This document shows, piece after piece, positions 20,762 to 24,214 of a stretch of 24,214 bases of DNA. The position numbers and the translations under genes were made by a program. The stretch is taken from positions 1 to 24,214 of the forward strand of contig JAYMGJ010000421.1 in assembly GCA_037178675.1 (NCBI GenBank), in the 5' to 3' direction. The notes beneath the pieces are model-generated. The model did no database searches. It was not told the DNA's origin and was given only the letters and a program-made list of their open reading frames with translations. The stretch's first letter is position 1; each line of letters starts with the position of its first letter. Origin of the DNA: Scleroderma bovista (lineage: Eukaryota > Basidiomycota > Agaricomycetes > Boletales > Sclerodermataceae).

Positions 20762-23700
20762 ATGGTCCTCGAACTCCCTGAACTCGCGCGAGAAAATCAA
20801 AACTGGAAAATTTACCGCGCGCATATCCTTGATAGTGCAGCCGCGGAAGGTGTAGTCAGCCACCTTGCAGGTGCAGCACCGAAACCAGTCGATTCCCGCG
20901 AACTCGAAGCATGGAACTCGTCTAATGCAGTGGCAAAATTTATTATACTTGAAGTGATTACAGATTCTCTTCTCGAGCGACTCGTGCACCATGAGCTCGC
21001 CCACTCCCTCTACAGCCACCTCGCAGCCATTTTTGGCGACCACGAACCCATAGCTATCGATCTGCCAGCGGAACAGAGCGACGAAGACGAGCCTCTCCGA
21101 GAGGACTCGCACCTCAAGTCGGACGGCGCTGACTCAGCGCGCACCGCGAATACAGTCGAAGGAAAAGATGTCGAAAGAGCCGGCGCAGCCCCGTGCATTG
21201 CGCACGACACAGATCGGGATAACGACTATACTATTAGTCTAACATCCGAGCTCAAAACGACTGAAATCCACGACGAAAAACCCAGCGGCACCACGCCAGC
21301 TGGTATCCCCAATATCCCCAGTACAAACGGTACAACTAATTACCCTAAAGACCCGGGAGAACCGCCAAACGCGCCAGATGGTATGTCGAGGGGAGACAAC
21401 CAGGAGACGGCCGAGAGCGGACGGCAGTGGCAGCGCACCACGCACGAGGTGAATCGGAATGACGGAATGGCTTCGCCAGCCCCCGATTTGGCAGACAGGA
21501 CGTCTGAGATGTCGACGGGCGACGGCCCAGTACCACTCTCGCGAACACAACCTAAAAATGCTGTGAAACATCAGCAAATGTCAACTCGACACATACCTCT
21601 GCCAAACGCACGCGCAAACGCCAACGCGCAGCACCCGAATGGGCATCCGAAGCCCAGAATTCACTTACCCAGACGGCATAGATCGCCGCTCGAAGGGGAG
21701 AGAGATGGTGTTGCCGCAAACGGCTGCACACACAGTTCGAGCGGGCGACCTATGCCCCAGAAGTTCGCCGCCACCTCAAACGAGTCTGACACACTCGTAA
21801 TCGCGTCCATCAAGTCGGAGAACCCAGACAGCGGCGAAAACCCGCGAGTACGCCTTGGAAGTGTGTATTGGCACATGGACGACGTGAACTGCCCTGGGAG
21901 CAGAGCGGATGCTTCGCACAGCCGAACGGACAGGTTGGACGGACAGACGGACGTGCACAACGTTGCAAATAAGATGGAAACACCTGCTGACGAGGCAGAA
22001 ACCATCAGTATGCGCCCAATAGAGTCAAAACCACCAGATCCACCTACCAAAGCTGCACACAGCTGCACAAACGAGTCGGACGGACACAGGAACCGCACAG
22101 ACGGGTCGACTGGCCAGACGGATGCTCTGAACACGTCTAGTAGAGCTGGAATGACTGGTATAAGCCATTGTGTCAATGTGGGCACGTACCTGGGTGCTAG
22201 AGACGCGAAACGCACCGTCGACGAGACGGATGGCATTGGGAGCCACGCAGACGCGTCGACTGGGCATGAAGACGCCCACAGCGTCGCAACGGACGCGTTA
22301 AAGCCTGCTGATGAAGCAGAAACCGTCAGTACACAGCGAACAGAGTCAGAGGCGCCAAACTCACCCATTGGGACCGAGAAACGGCCAGATCGCACCAGAC
22401 ACCCTGCGGACACGTCAAACGGACGCATGGACGTCCCAAGCGTTGGAAACGACGCGAGAACAACTACATACGCCCCGCAAATCGTCAGAACGCACCTAGA
22501 CGACTCAAAGTCGCAAAACTCACCTGTCCAGACTGCATGGCAGTGCTCAGACGAGCCAAACGCCTGCAGACACCACTCGGACGTGTCGAGCGCACAGACG
22601 GACACCCCGAGCGTTCAAACAGACGCGTTAACACCTGCAAACGGAACAGAACGCGTCAGAATGCGTCAAATCCGCCCGAAACCGCCAGACTCACCTGTGG
22701 AAGCTGCAAGGCAGCGCTCTGACGAGCCAAACGCCTGCGGGAACCACATGAATAGGTCGAGCACACGCACGGATGCGCAGAGCGGCGGAAACGAGAGGGA
22801 AAGGGCTGTAAACAAAGCCAGAATTGTCAGAACGCGCCCAAACGACCCCAAACCGCCAAACTCACCTTCTGGTGACGCGAAACGCGCCGTCGACGAGACG
22901 GAAGGCCTTGGGAGGCATGCGGACACGTCGAATGGGCAGACGAACACCCAAAGCGTGCATACGAACGCGAAAACGGCTGCAAATGAAGCGGTAAACGTCA
23001 GAACACTGCAATTTGAGCCACAACCGCCCAACCTACCTGCTGGGAGCGCAACATCGCGCTCAGACGCGACGGACGGCTTCAGGAACCGCACGGATACGTC
23101 GAACGCACGCATGGACATGCACAGCGTTGGGAACAACGCGAAACCGACTAAAAACAGAGCGAAAATCGTCAGAATGCGCCGAAACGGGTCGAAAACGCGA
23201 AACTCACCGCATACGCGCGAAATCGCAACACCCGAGCCTACCATTCAATGGAAACGGGTCAGCGTCAACGGTACCAATGCGTACGTACCCCAGAACGCGC
23301 CGATCGACACCGCAAGTCGAAAATTCGTCTTTGGACGAGTTGAGGGTGGAGACGAGCAGATGGCGCCGAGAATCGTCGACGAGACGACTGGAAATGGCGA
23401 TGGCAGGCGGAACGGAGGTGACGGCGAGGTGAACGGCACGACTAGCGGCGGCAACGTCGACTCGATACGAGTCAAAGCAGCGCTGCTGGCTACAGAGAGT
23501 CAGCGCATGCGCTACAGCCGAAGAACGCGAATCAGGAACTTACCTGTGTCGCCTAGGCCACCTATCCCACTCGCAGAGCGTCCGTACGGGCCCGCTAGAC
23601 GTCAACGTCGACGCGGAAAGCTCAAGATCGAGCGAATAAATGACAAGAAGTCAGCGCGAACAAAAAGAGTCGAAACGACTCACCTAGGACGCACCCGCGC

Positions 23701-24178
23701 TACGCAGCCACCCGACAACGCGTCGACACGCTGCAATAGGGTCGTTGCACCCATCCGTCGACGCGATCGAATCAAATTCGAACTTACAAGAGTCAGCCAA
23801 GCGCGGAACGGCGAAATGACTCACCTAGCGCGCGCACATGCCGTGCAACCACACGGGAACACCCCGAAACGTTCCTACAGGGTCATTGGACCCAGGCGTC
23901 GACGCGGAAGGCTGAAACCGCGACCTACAAACATTAGTCGAAAGCGCAAGGAGCGAAAACGCTTACCAAGGGCTCTACAAGCCCATACTCCCCTTCCTAC
24001 TCGATCCATCCGATCCCACGCGATACCGGTCCATCGGAAGTCTTCTATACGGCCTTCAGAGCTTGAAGAACGACCTGCAAAAAGGTTAGCCGCGACGACA
24101 AGAAGTCTAATCGCATCAAATACGCACCTGAGTGCAAACGGATCAACAACGTGCAACGCGCTCATCGCGGGCACGTGA
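20762..24178 (+). CDS. Gag-like repeat protein with Arg-rich tail, 1,138 aa
   Basis: A single uninterrupted frame. I chose ATG 20762 over 20717 because Gag-like homology starts right after it (LELPELARENQNWKIYRAHI, then LAGAAPKP and a helix ending SHLAAIFGD), as in fungal Copia Gag N-termini. Residues 100-370 are acidic, Thr/Ser/Asn/Pro-rich and probably disordered. Residues about 371-815 are tandem 57-aa units (five exact-length, plus shorter ones) ending P[PR][DN]SP. Residues 944-1100 carry three basic units with RRQRRRGKLK, RRRDRIKF and RRRRGRLK motifs, likely nucleic-acid binding. No CCHC knuckle, protease or RT is present. It is CpG-rich and free of stops, unlike everything to its left. 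From recall, similar proteins occur in boletoid fungi. It could be a repeat-expanded Gag of a non-autonomous element or a host gene derived from one. The function is unknown. Confidence 0.7.
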   Translation: MVLELPELARENQNWKIYRAHILDSAAAEGVVSHLAGAAPKPVDSRELEAWNSSNAVAKFIILEVITDSLLERLVHHELAHSLYSHLAAIFGDHEPIAIDLPAEQSDEDEPLREDSHLKSDGADSARTANTVEGKDVERAGAAPCIAHDTDRDNDYTISLTSELKTTEIHDEKPSGTTPAGIPNIPSTNGTTNYPKDPGEPPNAPDGMSRGDNQETAESGRQWQRTTHEVNRNDGMASPAPDLADRTSEMSTGDGPVPLSRTQPKNAVKHQQMSTRHIPLPNARANANAQHPNGHPKPRIHLPRRHRSPLEGERDGVAANGCTHSSSGRPMPQKFAATSNESDTLVIASIKSENPDSGENPRVRLGSVYWHMDDVNCPGSRADASHSRTDRLDGQTDVHNVANKMETPADEAETISMRPIESKPPDPPTKAAHSCTNESDGHRNRTDGSTGQTDALNTSSRAGMTGISHCVNVGTYLGARDAKRTVDETDGIGSHADASTGHEDAHSVATDALKPADEAETVSTQRTESEAPNSPIGTEKRPDRTRHPADTSNGRMDVPSVGNDARTTTYAPQIVRTHLDDSKSQNSPVQTAWQCSDEPNACRHHSDVSSAQTDTPSVQTDALTPANGTERVRMRQIRPKPPDSPVEAARQRSDEPNACGNHMNRSSTRTDAQSGGNERERAVNKARIVRTRPNDPKPPNSPSGDAKRAVDETEGLGRHADTSNGQTNTQSVHTNAKTAANEAVNVRTLQFEPQPPNLPAGSATSRSDATDGFRNRTDTSNARMDMHSVGNNAKPTKNRAKIVRMRRNGSKTRNSPHTREIATPEPTIQWKRVSVNGTNAYVPQNAPIDTASRKFVFGRVEGGDEQMAPRIVDETTGNGDGRRNGGDGEVNGTTSGGNVDSIRVKAALLATESQRMRYSRRTRIRNLPVSPRPPIPLAERPYGPARRQRRRGKLKIERINDKKSARTKRVETTHLGRTRATQPPDNASTRCNRVVAPIRRRDRIKFELTRVSQARNGEMTHLARAHAVQPHGNTPKRSYRVIGPRRRRGRLKPRPTNISRKRKERKRLPRALQAHTPLPTRSIRSHAIPVHRKSSIRPSELEERPAKRLAATTRSLIASNTHLSANGSTTCNALIAGT
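21872..23206 (+). repeat. 171-bp (57-aa) tandem repeat array in the long ORF
   Basis: Units start at about 22193 (57 aa), 22364 (53 aa), 22523, 22694, 22865 and 23036 (57 aa each), with two looser units before. The period is exactly 171 bp from 22518 to 23202, judged by a recurring ACTCACC/ACCTACC motif. Units have diverged in sequence but kept length and frame. Shared features are D-E-[PT]-[DN]-[GA], S-x-x-x-T-[DN], a central Ala/Asn segment and a P-[PR]-[DN]-S-P end. Confidence 0.85.
23591..24060 (+). repeat. Basic repeat array, about 141 bp per unit, three diverged copies
   Basis: Copies begin with RRQRRRGKLK (from 23597), RRRDRIKF (about 23756) and RRRRGRLK (about 23894). Each continues to a [TR][HL]L[GA]R-like segment. 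ACTCACCT lies at 23678 and 23819, 141 bp apart. The units are strongly Arg/Lys-rich. Confidence 0.6.
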
Positions 24179-24214
24179 CTTACCAAATCGGGTAACGACA
24201 CCGCACACAAACCT

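Noticed and set aside
20753..21577. Minus-strand ORFs opposite the long Gag-like ORF
   Set aside because: They show no recognisable domain, and the plus strand has the Gag-like N-terminus and a continuous frame.

Overview
The window looks like a transposon graveyard in a filamentous basidiomycete, probably an Agaricomycete and possibly Boletales. The evidence is a KDZ-superfamily transposase fused to a Ulp1-type protease, dense 40-68 nt introns with GTRAGT-like donors, and Ty3/Gypsy-like and Ty1/Copia-like retroelement remains. The taxon is inferred from family recall, not measured. I see no rRNA, tRNA, CRISPR array or ordinary housekeeping gene.

Layout, left to right. 1-1254: the 3' end of a plus-strand LTR element (polypurine tract, 626-bp LTR, antisense coiled-coil ORF). 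1590-1890: a Copia Gag fragment. 2087-4012: a minisatellite of about 170 bp per unit, split by a 1,221-bp solo LTR with a perfect 5-bp target duplication. 4557-9671: a large minus-strand multi-exon gene, broken by a nested pair of CACTA-like MITEs (6586-8035). 10598-11446 and 11913-12815: two smaller minus-strand genes; the second has a viroplasmin/RNase H1 N-terminal-like domain. 13356-14938: a second LTR of the solo-LTR family, lengthened by a 17-bp minisatellite. 15153-18920: the KDZ transposase-Ulp1 gene, whose ten exons I could join in phase. 19129-20484: a truncated Copia RT/RNase H. 20762-24178: an intact 1,138-aa plus-strand ORF with a Gag-like N-terminus, 57-aa tandem repeats and an Arg-rich tail.

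The four minus-strand genes between 4.5 and 19 kb are co-oriented and decayed in the same way. They may be one multigene KDZ transposon or a cluster of KDZ-associated genes; I could not find terminal inverted repeats that would prove this. Their reading frames survive almost without indels. Every premature stop I found is TGA, mostly where an arginine is expected, which points to CGA-to-TGA change by deamination of methylated CpG. The large ORF at the right end is CpG-rich and unbroken, so it has a different history from the rest of the window.
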